58,534 nt of DNA. Source: Woeseiaceae bacterium. GTDB taxonomy: Bacteria > Pseudomonadota > Gammaproteobacteria > Steroidobacterales > Woeseiaceae. The notes beneath the pieces were generated by a model. The model saw only the letters and a list, made by a program, of their open reading frames with translations. It was not told where the DNA came from and searched no databases. Shown here piece after piece: positions 36,216 to 44,954 of the stretch (its first letter is position 1; each line of letters begins with the position of its first letter). The position numbers and the translations under genes are program-made. The stretch spans positions 1-58,534 of the forward strand of contig JAJFKV010000031.1 of NCBI GenBank assembly GCA_021773055.1. Direction: 5' to 3'.

Positions 36216-36418
36216 CGCAACAGTACTTCGTAGCTACTGCGGTCTAGCTTCATGCCGTCTGGTAATTCAAGCGTGTGAATAGGTGCTTCGTGAGCGTCGC
36301 ACACTTCCAGGAAGTGTTTCTCGCCGTCGCGGTAAACCTGGTATTTCACAACACGATGCTCGTCCAGTTTCAACTGCACTTGTGCTTCGGTCCAATCGAG
36401 GATATTCGCCCTGGCCAT
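36185..36418 (-). CDS. Small conserved hypothetical protein
   Basis: A 77-residue soluble protein (MARANILDWTEAQVQLKLDE...) that begins at ATG 36418, after GGAGAAGACC. No motif that I recognise; it has alternating beta/helix character with VVKYQVYRDGEKHFLEVCDA. Overlaps the dipeptidase 3' end. The longer frame from 36448 lacks a ribosome site. Confidence 0.6.
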   Translation of the reverse strand: MARANILDWTEAQVQLKLDEHRVVKYQVYRDGEKHFLEVCDAHEAPIHTLELPDGMKLDRSSYEVLLRYVLLDVVAA

Positions 36419-36611
36419 GGTCTTCTCCGTTTGCTTCGTCAGACACAAAAATTAGTGCAAAGCCTGTGCCAAAATCCGAAAAAAACGTAACTTGTTAATT
36501 TTCAATGAGTTGGGTAGCCAATCTCAATTTGGCGAGCGACCACTATGCGCATCAATTGTCAGTTTTTGACACCGAATTCCGCCATATTGCGACAGGTGCT
36601 TTACATAAGTT

Positions 36612-38384
36612 CTACATCGGCCAGAAGAACGTAATCGCGGGAACCGATACGATGATTATCAATATTTCCAATGGCAGTCCCATACGCCAGTAGTCGCCAA
36701 ATCGATAACCACCGGGACCCATAATTAAGGTGTTGTTCTTGTGTCCTATGGGTGTCAGGAATGCACACGACGCTGCGACGGCAACTCCCATAAGAAACGG
36801 GTCCGGACTAACACCGAGCCGAGACGCGATCTCGAGCGCGATTGGCGCGGCGATAACCGCGGTCGCAGTATTGTTCATTACGTCTGACAAAGTCATGGTA
36901 ACGATGATCAATAAGGTCAACACAACGACAGGCGAGAAACCTGCGGACAAATCAACAATTCCGCCCGCAATTAACGCCGTTCCACCAGTCGATTGCAATG
37001 CGCCGCCAATCGGAATCATTGAGCCCAATAACACGATTACCGGCCACTCGATGGATGTATAAACATCGCGAATCGGAACGATGTTAGACAACACATACAG
37101 TGCCGTCGCACAGCCTAATGCGATGGGTAAATAGACCCAACCAAGACTTGCAATAATGATTGCCGAAGCAAAGATGCCGACCGCCCACCAAGCCTTGTCA
37201 CGCTGTATAACACGCTGCCCTCTATCTGCCAGTGGCAATAAACCGAGGCGGCCCGTGATATCACCCAGGCTCTCGTCGGTACCGAGAAGCAACAACACGT
37301 CTCCCGGTTGTAGCAACAGCTTCCTGACATTTTCGCGGAAACGTGTGCCCCGTCGAGATACGCCGACAAGAGCAACGCGATAGCGGTACAGCAGACGCAG
37401 CGACATTGCGGCTCGCCCGGCGAGGCGTGACGACTCCTGTACGACGACCTCATTGAGAATCAGGTCATCGTCACCAAGCTGCCCTTCTCCTTTGCCAACA
37501 TATTCGAGGTTTAGATTGCCCAGTGCTTCTTCAAGGCTATCCGGACTGGCTTCAATAACCAGAACATCGCCAGCTTGGACCTCTATTGCTCTCGCAAGGC
37601 CAGGCATGCGGCGCCCGCGTCGTACCAGTCCGATGATCTCGACATCACTTTGCCCGGCCGCGTGATCGAGGTCGCGCACCTGCTTGCCGATCGCTGCAGA
37701 CCCCTCCGGTACGCGCACCTCGGCAATGTAGTCGGCGAGCTCAAATAAGTCCTTGCCCGCATCGGCCGACTTACGCTCGCTTGGCAGCAATCGCCAGCCA
37801 ATCAACGCAACATAGGCGACGCCAACAATCGCACATGCGAGACCGACGGGTGCAAAATCGAACATGCGGTACGACTCGCCCAAAGCATCACCACGAAACT
37901 CGGCAATGACGATATTGGGAGGCGTTCCAATCAGCGTAATCATGCCCCCGAGTATTGAGGCAAAAGACAGCGGCATGAGTGACAGTGAAGGGCTGCGACC
38001 CGCTTTCTTCGCAGCCTGCATATCGACCGGCATCAGCAGCGCCAATGCTGCGACGTTATTCATCAAAGCAGACAACGCAGCGGCGAGTCCTGACATGATC
38101 GTAATGTGCGTAGCGAGTTTTCGAGACGAATCGACGACATAGCGAGCAACAAGTTCAATCGCCCCGGAGTTCGACAAACCTCTGCTGATAATAAGGACCA
38201 AAGCGATGATGACTGTTGCTGGATGACCGAAACCGGAAAACGCTTGTTCCTTTGGCACGATGCCTGTCAAGAGAGCTATCAGCAAAGCCACGAACGCAAC
38301 CAGGTCGTAACGCCAGCGGCCCCAGACCAGAAAAACAAAAACGAAAAACAGTAGCCCGAAAAGGACCGATTGATCCGCAGTCAC
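36612..38384 (-). CDS. SLC13/DASS-type anion permease with two TrkA-C domains
   Basis: A 590-residue transporter of the divalent anion:sodium symporter/citrate transporter superfamily. Membrane half one contains GHPATVIIALVLIISRGLSN and MNNVAALALLMPV; a central soluble region (about 205-375) holds two RCK-C/TrkA-C domains (SAAIGKQVRDLDHAAGQ..., LAGRAAMSLRLLYRYRV); half two contains DVMNNTATAVIAAP. Substrates of relatives include sulfate, dicarboxylates and citrate. The gene ends 4 bp from the start of no other gene; upstream it abuts the amidohydrolase stop by 3 bp. Confidence 0.9.
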   Translation of the reverse strand: MTADQSVLFGLLFFVFVFLVWGRWRYDLVAFVALLIALLTGIVPKEQAFSGFGHPATVIIALVLIISRGLSNSGAIELVARYVVDSSRKLATHITIMSGLAAALSALMNNVAALALLMPVDMQAAKKAGRSPSLSLMPLSFASILGGMITLIGTPPNIVIAEFRGDALGESYRMFDFAPVGLACAIVGVAYVALIGWRLLPSERKSADAGKDLFELADYIAEVRVPEGSAAIGKQVRDLDHAAGQSDVEIIGLVRRGRRMPGLARAIEVQAGDVLVIEASPDSLEEALGNLNLEYVGKGEGQLGDDDLILNEVVVQESSRLAGRAAMSLRLLYRYRVALVGVSRRGTRFRENVRKLLLQPGDVLLLLGTDESLGDITGRLGLLPLADRGQRVIQRDKAWWAVGIFASAIIIASLGWVYLPIALGCATALYVLSNIVPIRDVYTSIEWPVIVLLGSMIPIGGALQSTGGTALIAGGIVDLSAGFSPVVVLTLLIIVTMTLSDVMNNTATAVIAAPIALEIASRLGVSPDPFLMGVAVAASCAFLTPIGHKNNTLIMGPGGYRFGDYWRMGLPLEILIIIVSVPAITFFWPM

Positions 38385-38387
38385 TCC

Positions 38388-40457
38388 CTACAGCTCGATC
38401 GAAGGCAAGAACGGTTTGACGCCAATGGCGCGGTACAAGTCCTCCGGGCGATACAGGGTGTCACCTTTCATAATCAGTACAGCGCGTCGAATCGCGCTGA
38501 TATCCTCGAATGGATTTCCGTCAATCAAGATCAGGTCTGAATCTTTGTCGACTTCGATCGAGCCTTTTCGATCCGCAACGCCGGTAATTCTTGCAGAATC
38601 CAGCGTCGCGATCCGTAATACATCGGCGACAGGAATACCGGCCTCTGCATAGAGTTCGATCTCTCTGTGAACGGTGAACGCGGGCATATCGTCGCTGCCT
38701 GGAACGATTTGAATTCCGTAATCATGCAGCGCCTTTAACATCGCTGCCTGATTTTCTGCAGACTTGAGCCACGCCGCCTCCTGGCCGCGTTTGTTCATCG
38801 ATACAAGGTATCGGGAGCGAGCTATAGTCGGCGGCAAGTGGTCAATTACCGCCGCGAATGTTGGGTCTGGCTGTCCATCAATATGTCGCAAGGAGGTATC
38901 GAATATCGCCGCAGTGGGATCAACGGAAACGTCATTCTCCTTCAACAATGCAAAGAACGACTGCACCGCATCGCTGTTCAAATCCAGGTTACCCGCCTCG
39001 TCGCCGTACAACGTGAAACGAATCTGTTGTCGCGTGTCCTCACGATCGCCCGCCAGAAAATTCAGGAACACCATGTTGATGTGCTGAATCTCGTCATAAC
39101 CGGCTCGGACTGCCTGCTCAGCAGACATGAACGCGGGAATATGCCCGCTCAGCCGCATCCCGTGTGAATGTGCCCGCTCTGCAATCGGTGCAACCCAATC
39201 CGGCTCGATTGAGCTGTAGAGCTTGATCTGGATGTAGCCGTTCTCTGCATAAAAATCGACGCGATCCAACGCCTCCTGAAGCGACTCGGCTGCCCAGCCC
39301 GAAGCATAGGGACCGACCTTGTCCATGAAACCCGCACGAAAGGTATTCGGGCCAATCACCTCGCCCGAGTCGTGCTTCTCCGTCAGCTCGATCGTCTTAT
39401 CGTGAACACCGCCAATATTGCGAACATTGGTGATGCCACCGGCAATATTCAGTACGCCTTCAGAGAGCGAGAAATGTGCGTGCATGTCCCACAGGCCCGG
39501 CATCAACGACCTGCCACTGCCATCAACACGCATAGCATTCTGGCTGTCGATTGGATCAGCGGAAAGTCTCTTGATCAGTCCATCTTCGACCAGTACATTT
39601 TGGTCCTCGATCAGTCGACCATTCACGACGTCCACGACATCGACATTTTCAAAAATGACAGGACCGTCGGTACGAGTCGCCAGATCGCCGGCAAGCCGAG
39701 TAATGTATGCAGCATCCGCTTCAGACTGGTGGGCGCTCAATTTCTTCAGCACCGAGACATCCCAGCCTTCCGGAACCATACCCAGATATCCGCCCATATC
39801 GACCGTCACCACATCCAGATGATCATCGAACCACATGTAGTTGGGTGTGAAGCCAATGCCGTGACTGGCATACAATGAAACGACCTGTTCGCCATTCGGT
39901 GTGTCAACGGCGACATCCAGAACCTTTTCGACACGCAGACGACCATTTGGGAACAAGTCGATCGAATTGTCCATGTTTTTGACGGCCGCTTTTAACAGTG
40001 CACCGGCAGCACCTAATGTTAGCCCCTCGTTGGCAATATAAAATTTGGGCTCATCGGTGGTTGCTGATCCACTCTCACCCGGTGTACCCCAGGACGCCAC
40101 TCCGTTTTCGTAGGTGAAGTGCTCATCAATGACAGATTTGAATGGCGAAATTCCGCTTATCTTTTGCGATACGATCAACCCGTTTTCATCCAGCTGCAAT
40201 TCGGAATTGACGGTGTACTCGCGATTATTCCAATGCACGAAAGACTCGTTTGTTATCTTGCCGTCGCCGTTCTTGGTGATCGTGGTTTGGCCAGCCGGCG
40301 TAGTGCCCTGCATATACCAGTCGTACTTGGCCGTTGTCCCGACTGCCTCGCCGCCATTCTCTGGTTCGCTGCCTTGCTCCTGGCTGCAGGCGACAGTAAA
40401 CAATGAAAAAAGTACCAGAAAAAATTTACGACGGTGTGACGGACAGGAAGTCATCAT
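38388..40457 (-). CDS. Amidohydrolase family lipoprotein
   Basis: A 689-residue exported metal-dependent hydrolase. The lipoprotein signal is MMTSCPSHRRKFFLVLFSLFTVAC. An N-terminal domain of about 250 residues (KYDWYMQGTTPAGQTTITKNGDG...) precedes the amidohydrolase barrel: PGLWDMHAHF carries the first HxH, IQIKLY the metal-bridging Lys, GMRLSGHIP and EIQHINM further ligands, and VPGSDDMPAF the last Asp. This fits the imidazolonepropionase/prolidase-like amidohydrolases. Start at 40457 follows AAGGGC. It probably forms an operon with the SLC13 transporter 3 bp downstream, perhaps for uptake of its product. Confidence 0.9.
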   Translation of the reverse strand: MMTSCPSHRRKFFLVLFSLFTVACSQEQGSEPENGGEAVGTTAKYDWYMQGTTPAGQTTITKNGDGKITNESFVHWNNREYTVNSELQLDENGLIVSQKISGISPFKSVIDEHFTYENGVASWGTPGESGSATTDEPKFYIANEGLTLGAAGALLKAAVKNMDNSIDLFPNGRLRVEKVLDVAVDTPNGEQVVSLYASHGIGFTPNYMWFDDHLDVVTVDMGGYLGMVPEGWDVSVLKKLSAHQSEADAAYITRLAGDLATRTDGPVIFENVDVVDVVNGRLIEDQNVLVEDGLIKRLSADPIDSQNAMRVDGSGRSLMPGLWDMHAHFSLSEGVLNIAGGITNVRNIGGVHDKTIELTEKHDSGEVIGPNTFRAGFMDKVGPYASGWAAESLQEALDRVDFYAENGYIQIKLYSSIEPDWVAPIAERAHSHGMRLSGHIPAFMSAEQAVRAGYDEIQHINMVFLNFLAGDREDTRQQIRFTLYGDEAGNLDLNSDAVQSFFALLKENDVSVDPTAAIFDTSLRHIDGQPDPTFAAVIDHLPPTIARSRYLVSMNKRGQEAAWLKSAENQAAMLKALHDYGIQIVPGSDDMPAFTVHREIELYAEAGIPVADVLRIATLDSARITGVADRKGSIEVDKDSDLILIDGNPFEDISAIRRAVLIMKGDTLYRPEDLYRAIGVKPFLPSIEL

Positions 40458-40553
40458 GGTTACGCCCTTTGATAGTTATTATTGGATCGCCACGACTACT
40501 CTGCGGCAACCTGTTTGCAAGATAACGGACAAGCAACTATGTAACCAACACGT

Positions 40554-40745
40554 TTACCTGGCCCCTCTCTTCAATACGAAGGCAAGCAGAATCGCGCACC
40601 CGCCAAGCAATAATATGGCGGCCTCAACCTTGAGCAACAACTCGATGGAAGCATCCGCCGACATGACGTCGAATATGCTCAAACACCCGATCACTGCCAG
40701 CGCGAGAATCGCAAAAAATGCAACAATTACAACCGTATTCTTCAT
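40554..40745 (-). CDS. Small two-helix membrane protein
   Basis: A 63-residue protein with two membrane helices (TVVIVAFFAILALAVIGCLSIF; VEAAILLLGGCAILLAFVL) and a basic end. ATG 40745 follows GGGGAGC at good spacing, so I believe it is translated. It precedes the amidohydrolase on the same strand by 96 bp. No family recognised. Confidence 0.62.
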   Translation of the reverse strand: MKNTVVIVAFFAILALAVIGCLSIFDVMSADASIELLLKVEAAILLLGGCAILLAFVLKRGAR

Positions 40746-40794
40746 ACCAAGCTCCCCGAAGGTTCTTCCCTCGATGCGTACATTCTTTTTTTTG

Positions 40795-40808
40795 TTCGCA
40801 TGTGCGAA
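40795..40808. promoter_or_regulatory. Inverted repeat TTCGCA-TG-TGCGAA between divergent genes
   Basis: Two exact 6-bp arms around a 2-base centre, in the 153-bp gap between the small membrane protein and the zinc peptidase gene, followed by an AT-rich stretch (CTTATATACG) that could hold a -10. A candidate regulator site, unconfirmed. Confidence 0.35.
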
Positions 40809-40898
40809 TACTTATATACGCTAAATACCAGGCAAAAAGAAAGCTGCTAAGTGGAGCTCCACGTGCGTTTTCGCCCACCGGTCAATTAGAATGTGGCG

Positions 40899-41582
40899 AT
40901 GGGCTATATCGTCATAATCATAATTCTGCTCTTATTGGTGATTGGTCCCGGTATTTGGGTACAGCGGGTACTCAAGAAATACAGCCAGCCCGAGGATCGC
41001 TATGCGGGTACGGGCGCCAGCCTGGCTCGACACCTTCTGGATAAGAATGGCCTGCAGTCAGTACAGGTCGAAATGACTGAGTTCGGAGATCACTACGATC
41101 CGGCGGAAAAGGTCGTTCGACTCACCCAGGACAAACACGATGGCTGTTCACTTACCGCTATCACGGTCGCAGCGCACGAGGTTGGGCACGCAATACAGGA
41201 CCACACGAGCTATCCGCCACTGAAATGGCGAACGCGGCTGGTCAAAGCAATGAGCGGCATAGAAAAGATTGGTGCCGGCCTGCTGGTGATCTCGCCGTTT
41301 ATGGGCTTGCTCACCAGGGTCCCGGCGCTGGGCTTGCTAACCATACTCGCCGGAATGCTGGTGCTCGGTACATCAGCAGTCGTTCATTTCGTTACGCTTC
41401 CCACCGAATTCGATGCGAGTTTTAACCGGGCACTACCAATGCTCGATGAGCACAAGATCCTGAAATTTTCCGACCGCCCACACGCTCGCAGGCTACTTAC
41501 AGCAGCCGCCCTAACCTATGTTTCGGCGTCGTTGATGAGTTTGCTCAATATCGCGCGCTGGATACAGATTCTCCGCCGCTAA
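40899..41582 (+). CDS. Neutral zinc metallopeptidase (YugP/PF04298-like)
   Basis: A 227-residue membrane protease-like protein. An N-terminal helix (MGYIVIIIILLLLVIGPGIWVQ) is followed by the metal site HEVGHAIQDH (HEVGH at 93-97) and two or more helices (IEKIGAGLLVISPFMGLL, LLTILAGMLVLGTSAVVHF). TEFDASFNRAL is the third conserved block. Matches the family described as YugP or Zn-peptidase 2. GTG at 40893 is also in frame; ATG 40899 matches the family start. Confidence 0.88.
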   Translation: MGYIVIIIILLLLVIGPGIWVQRVLKKYSQPEDRYAGTGASLARHLLDKNGLQSVQVEMTEFGDHYDPAEKVVRLTQDKHDGCSLTAITVAAHEVGHAIQDHTSYPPLKWRTRLVKAMSGIEKIGAGLLVISPFMGLLTRVPALGLLTILAGMLVLGTSAVVHFVTLPTEFDASFNRALPMLDEHKILKFSDRPHARRLLTAAALTYVSASLMSLLNIARWIQILRR

Positions 41583-41894
41583 TTGTTTTGAATTAACTCA
41601 TTGTTTTTATTATTCTTTTCCGGGCGTCCGCCGACTAACTCAGCGCCCCGGCTATTGGGACTGGTTTAGGGCGCTCCGCACTGTTATCATCCGCGCCCGA
41701 ACGCCCGTCCTACCTGACTCGCAGCGCCTCAATAGCTGCCGGGAATGCACCGGAAGGACCGGCAAGGATTTTAAGTGCACCCACCTCGATTTATTGCCGG
41801 GTTCTCGCTTTAGCAAGGCTTTGAGAGCACCTGATGGTATGGCAGTGACTGGTAGTTGGTGACAATAGACAACGACGAGAAACAGAGCAACGAG
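41583..41894. other. Intergenic region upstream of EF-G2
   Basis: 312 bp without a supported gene. It has a T-rich stretch just after the zinc peptidase stop (TTGTTTTTATTATTC), an inverted GGGCGC/GCGCCC pair around a possible -10 (TTATCAT near 41685), and a small CCGGAAGGACCGG repeat. It may hold the promoter and a leader of about 200 bases for fusA2, but no recognisable riboswitch or RNA. Confidence 0.4.
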
Positions 41895-43979
41895 ATGAAA
41901 GACCTTAGCGTATACCGAAATATTGGAATTTTTGCCCACGTTGATGCGGGCAAGACCACGACCACAGAACGAATCCTGAAGCTCACCGGCAAGATTCATA
42001 AGACCGGCGAAGTCCACGATGGCGAAGCCACGACGGACTTTATGGACCAGGAACAGGAGCGCGGCATTACGATTCAGTCCGCTGCCACCAGCTGCCAGTG
42101 GGACGGCCACCGCATGAACATCATCGACACACCGGGACACGTTGACTTCACTATTGAAGTCTATCGTTCATTGAAAGTCCTCGATGGCGGCGTTGGTGTG
42201 TTCTGCGGATCCGGGGGCGTTGAGCCCCAGTCCGAGACAAACTGGCGTTACGCGAATGACTCGGAAGTTGCGCGCATTATCTTCGTCAATAAGATGGACC
42301 GTATTGGTGCAGATTTCTACCGTGTTGTAAAACAGGTCAAAGACGTTTTGGCAGCGGATCCGCTCGTAATGGTTTTGCCGATTGGCATCGAAGATGACTT
42401 CGTTGGCATTGTAGACCTTATGACGCAAGAATCGTGGACCTGGAGCGATCCAAATGATCCTGCTTCGTACACGATCGGTGACGTTCCCGAAGACATGCTG
42501 GACCTCGTCGCCGAGTGGCGAGAGAAGATGATCGAGGCAGCAGTTGAGCAGGACGATGACCTGCTGGAAGCGTATCTCGAGGGCAATGAGCCATCTATAG
42601 AAGATCTCAAGCGCTGCATCCGCAAGGGTACAATCGCTCTCGACTTCTTCCCGACCTACTGTGGTTCTGCTTTTAAAAACAAGGGTGTACAGAATATTCT
42701 TAATGCAGTTGTTGACTACCTGCCGAACCCGACTGAGGTTAAACCACAGCCAGAAATCGATCTCGAAGGCAATGCGACGGGCGGTTTCGCCGATGTCGAT
42801 CCCGAGAAGCCATTGCGCGCGCTAGCGTTCAAGATTATGGACGACCGTTACGGCGCTCTGACCTTTACACGTATCTACTCTGGCACCATCAAGAAGGGCG
42901 ACAACGTGGTAAATACGTTCACCGGCAAGAACGAACGTATTGGCCGAATCGTCGAGATGCATGCAGATTCTCGTGAGGAACTCGATTCTGCCCAGGCGGG
43001 CGATATCGTCGCCCTCCTCGGGATGAAAAACACCCGCACTGGTCACACACTGGCTGATGCCGACAATCCTGCAACGCTGGAGCCGATGGTATTCCCTGAT
43101 CCTGTGATCTCTATCGCAATATCGCCCAAAGACAAGGCTGGGACCGAGAAAATGGGTGTTGCGCTGAATAAGATGATTCAGGAAGACCCTTCATTCCAGG
43201 TTGCCACCGACGAGGATTCGGGCGAAACCATTATTAAGGGTATGGGTGAGCTGCACCTGGACATTAAGGTCGACATTCTACGTCGTACGCATCACGTTGA
43301 CGTTGAAATGGGTAAACCACAGGTTGCCTATCGCGAGACGATTACGCGCAAAATCGAAGATACTTACACCCATAAGAAACAGTCGGGTGGTTCTGGTCAG
43401 TACGGCAAGATCGAATACGAGATCGAGCCTGCTGAGCAAAACGTAGGATATGAATTCCAATCCAAGGTAACCGGCGGTAACGTACCGCGTGAGTACTGGA
43501 GCGCAATCGAAAAGGCATTCAAGTCCTGTATGGTCGAAGGCACAATGGCGGGCTACCCGCTGCTCGACGTCAAGTTCACCTTGCTCGATGGTGCATACCA
43601 TGCCGTTGACTCATCCGCACTTGCGTTTGAGATTGCGACAAAAGCTGCCTACCGCCAGTCTATTCCGAAAGCAGGCCCACAATTGCTTGAGCCGATCATG
43701 AAAGTCGACGTGTTTACACCTGACGACAATGTTGGCGACGTCATTGGCGACCTGAACCGTCGTCGTGGCATGATCAAGTCTCAGGATGCGGGTCCGACCG
43801 GTGTGCGCGTCAAAGCCACCGCTCCACTGGCCGACATGTTCGGTTACATCGGTCATCTGCGGACACTGACGTCAGGTCGTGGCCAGTTCTCGATGGAGTT
43901 CTCACACTATGCACCTTGTCCGCAGAATGTTGCTGATGAAGTCATTAAAGAGGCTGCTGAGAGGAAGGCTAACAAGTAG
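41895..43979 (+). CDS. fusA2: Elongation factor G, second type (EF-G2)
   Basis: A 694-residue translational GTPase. The G1 motif [10 protein letters not shown] is at about 14-23, switch region and G2 (RGITIQ), G3 DTPGH, G4 NKMD, then domains II-V with [16 protein letters not shown] and SGGSGQYGK. The start [35 protein letters not shown] and [20 protein letters not shown] blocks are typical of the extra EF-G of Vibrio and Pseudomonas rather than of the str-operon copy. rpsL, rpsG and tuf are absent nearby, which agrees. The ATG at 41895 fits the family length; the frame is open to 41856. A terminator follows. Confidence 0.93.
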   Translation: MKDLSVYRNIGIFAHVDAGKTTTTERILKLTGKIHKTGEVHDGEATTDFMDQEQERGITIQSAATSCQWDGHRMNIIDTPGHVDFTIEVYRSLKVLDGGVGVFCGSGGVEPQSETNWRYANDSEVARIIFVNKMDRIGADFYRVVKQVKDVLAADPLVMVLPIGIEDDFVGIVDLMTQESWTWSDPNDPASYTIGDVPEDMLDLVAEWREKMIEAAVEQDDDLLEAYLEGNEPSIEDLKRCIRKGTIALDFFPTYCGSAFKNKGVQNILNAVVDYLPNPTEVKPQPEIDLEGNATGGFADVDPEKPLRALAFKIMDDRYGALTFTRIYSGTIKKGDNVVNTFTGKNERIGRIVEMHADSREELDSAQAGDIVALLGMKNTRTGHTLADADNPATLEPMVFPDPVISIAISPKDKAGTEKMGVALNKMIQEDPSFQVATDEDSGETIIKGMGELHLDIKVDILRRTHHVDVEMGKPQVAYRETITRKIEDTYTHKKQSGGSGQYGKIEYEIEPAEQNVGYEFQSKVTGGNVPREYWSAIEKAFKSCMVEGTMAGYPLLDVKFTLLDGAYHAVDSSALAFEIATKAAYRQSIPKAGPQLLEPIMKVDVFTPDDNVGDVIGDLNRRRGMIKSQDAGPTGVRVKATAPLADMFGYIGHLRTLTSGRGQFSMEFSHYAPCPQNVADEVIKEAAERKANK

Positions 43980-44034
43980 ATCTAATCGTGTAGCCCTCTG
44001 GTAGAGACCTATCCACCAGTGGGCAGCGTGTGAT

Positions 44035-44889
44035 TTAAGCCCCTGTCGATTTTTTCAGCAGGGGCTTTTTCTTTGCTGTCTTCAGCGCGTCGAAAATAAA
44101 GAAGCCTACTGCCGTCCAGATGAAGCTGAAGCAGATCAGGTGCGCCGTCGTCAGGATCTCACCGTAATAGATGCCGGTGCCGAACTGCAGGGTCGGCGCG
44201 AGAAATTGCATGAACCCGACTGTTGTCAGCGATACGCGGCGTGCGGCCAGTGCAAAGCACAACAGCGGCGCTACCGTTACCGGCCCCGCCATCACCAGCC
44301 AGAACATCATTGAGCTATCGCTGCTTGCAAACGCCAGTTGTGACGACGAGAACAGGTAGGAAAACCAGAGCAGCGCGAACGGCAGTAGCAAAACTGTCTC
44401 AACAAAAAGCCCCGGCATTCCACCGATCGCCACGCGTTTTCTAATAACAGCATAGATGGTGAAGCTCACCGCCAGAAACAGCGAGACCCAAGGAACAACT
44501 CCACCAGATATCGCCAGCACAAGCACGCCAATGAAGGCGAGCATCACGGCAAGCATTTGATACCGACCAAGCTGTTCATGGAACATCCACACTCCAGCCA
44601 GCATGTTGGTCAGCGGATTGATGTAATAGCCAAGACTGGTCTCGAAGATTCGCCCATCCTGAATCGCCCATATGTAAACGAACCAGTTCATCGCAATAAA
44701 CACGGTAGAAACTGACAACCAGCCCAGCATCCTGGGATGTGTCAGCGCACACCATACTTCTGACCATTGGCGACGAACCATCAGAATCAATGCGCCGAAT
44801 GGAACCGCCCAGATAATCCGGTGTGCCAACACCTCCGTCGGCTCCACATCGCCGACTATCTTGAAGTAGACCGGGAGAAAACCCCACAT
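44035..44889 (-). CDS. rarD: RarD/EamA family transporter, start uncertain
   Basis: A drug/metabolite superfamily transporter with about ten helices; LAHRIIW, WFVYIWAIQDGRIFETSLGYYINPL and GVLVLAIS are RarD hallmarks. From the first ATG (44889) it is 284 residues, but the first membrane helix then lacks its beginning: the upstream in-frame codons read DGVIAGLAAYL before MWGFLPVYFK, as expected in RarD. No ATG, GTG or TTG occurs in frame further up to the RND gene; CTG at 44949 or an ATA/ATC codon would be needed. The 3' end carries the fusA2 terminator. Substrate unknown. Confidence 0.83.
   Translation of the reverse strand: MWGFLPVYFKIVGDVEPTEVLAHRIIWAVPFGALILMVRRQWSEVWCALTHPRMLGWLSVSTVFIAMNWFVYIWAIQDGRIFETSLGYYINPLTNMLAGVWMFHEQLGRYQMLAVMLAFIGVLVLAISGGVVPWVSLFLAVSFTIYAVIRKRVAIGGMPGLFVETVLLLPFALLWFSYLFSSSQLAFASSDSSMMFWLVMAGPVTVAPLLCFALAARRVSLTTVGFMQFLAPTLQFGTGIYYGEILTTAHLICFSFIWTAVGFFIFDALKTAKKKPLLKKSTGA
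44037..44072 (+). terminator. Rho-independent terminator of fusA2
   Basis: AAGCCCCTG (44037-44045) pairs with CAGGGGCTT (44059-44067); the loop is 13 bases and a T-run follows (TTTTTCTTT). It ends the fusA2 transcript and also encodes the last codons of the convergent rarD. Confidence 0.85.
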
Positions 44890-44954
44890 CAGGTACGCCG
44901 CCAGGCCAGCGATTACGCCATCCCGAGCGTCTTGATGCTGCTTCGACAGGGTAT

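Noticed and set aside
36505..36693. 62-codon plus-strand frame beside the SLC13 gene
   Set aside because: More than half is antisense to the transporter's conserved C-terminus, and no ribosome site precedes it.
41652..42140. 162-codon minus-strand open frame overlapping the start of EF-G2
   Set aside because: Most of it is antisense to the highly conserved GTPase domain; no ribosome site or recognisable product.
41895..43979. EF-G as part of the str ribosomal operon
   Set aside because: No rpsL, rpsG or tuf nearby, and the N-terminal sequence is of the second EF-G type.
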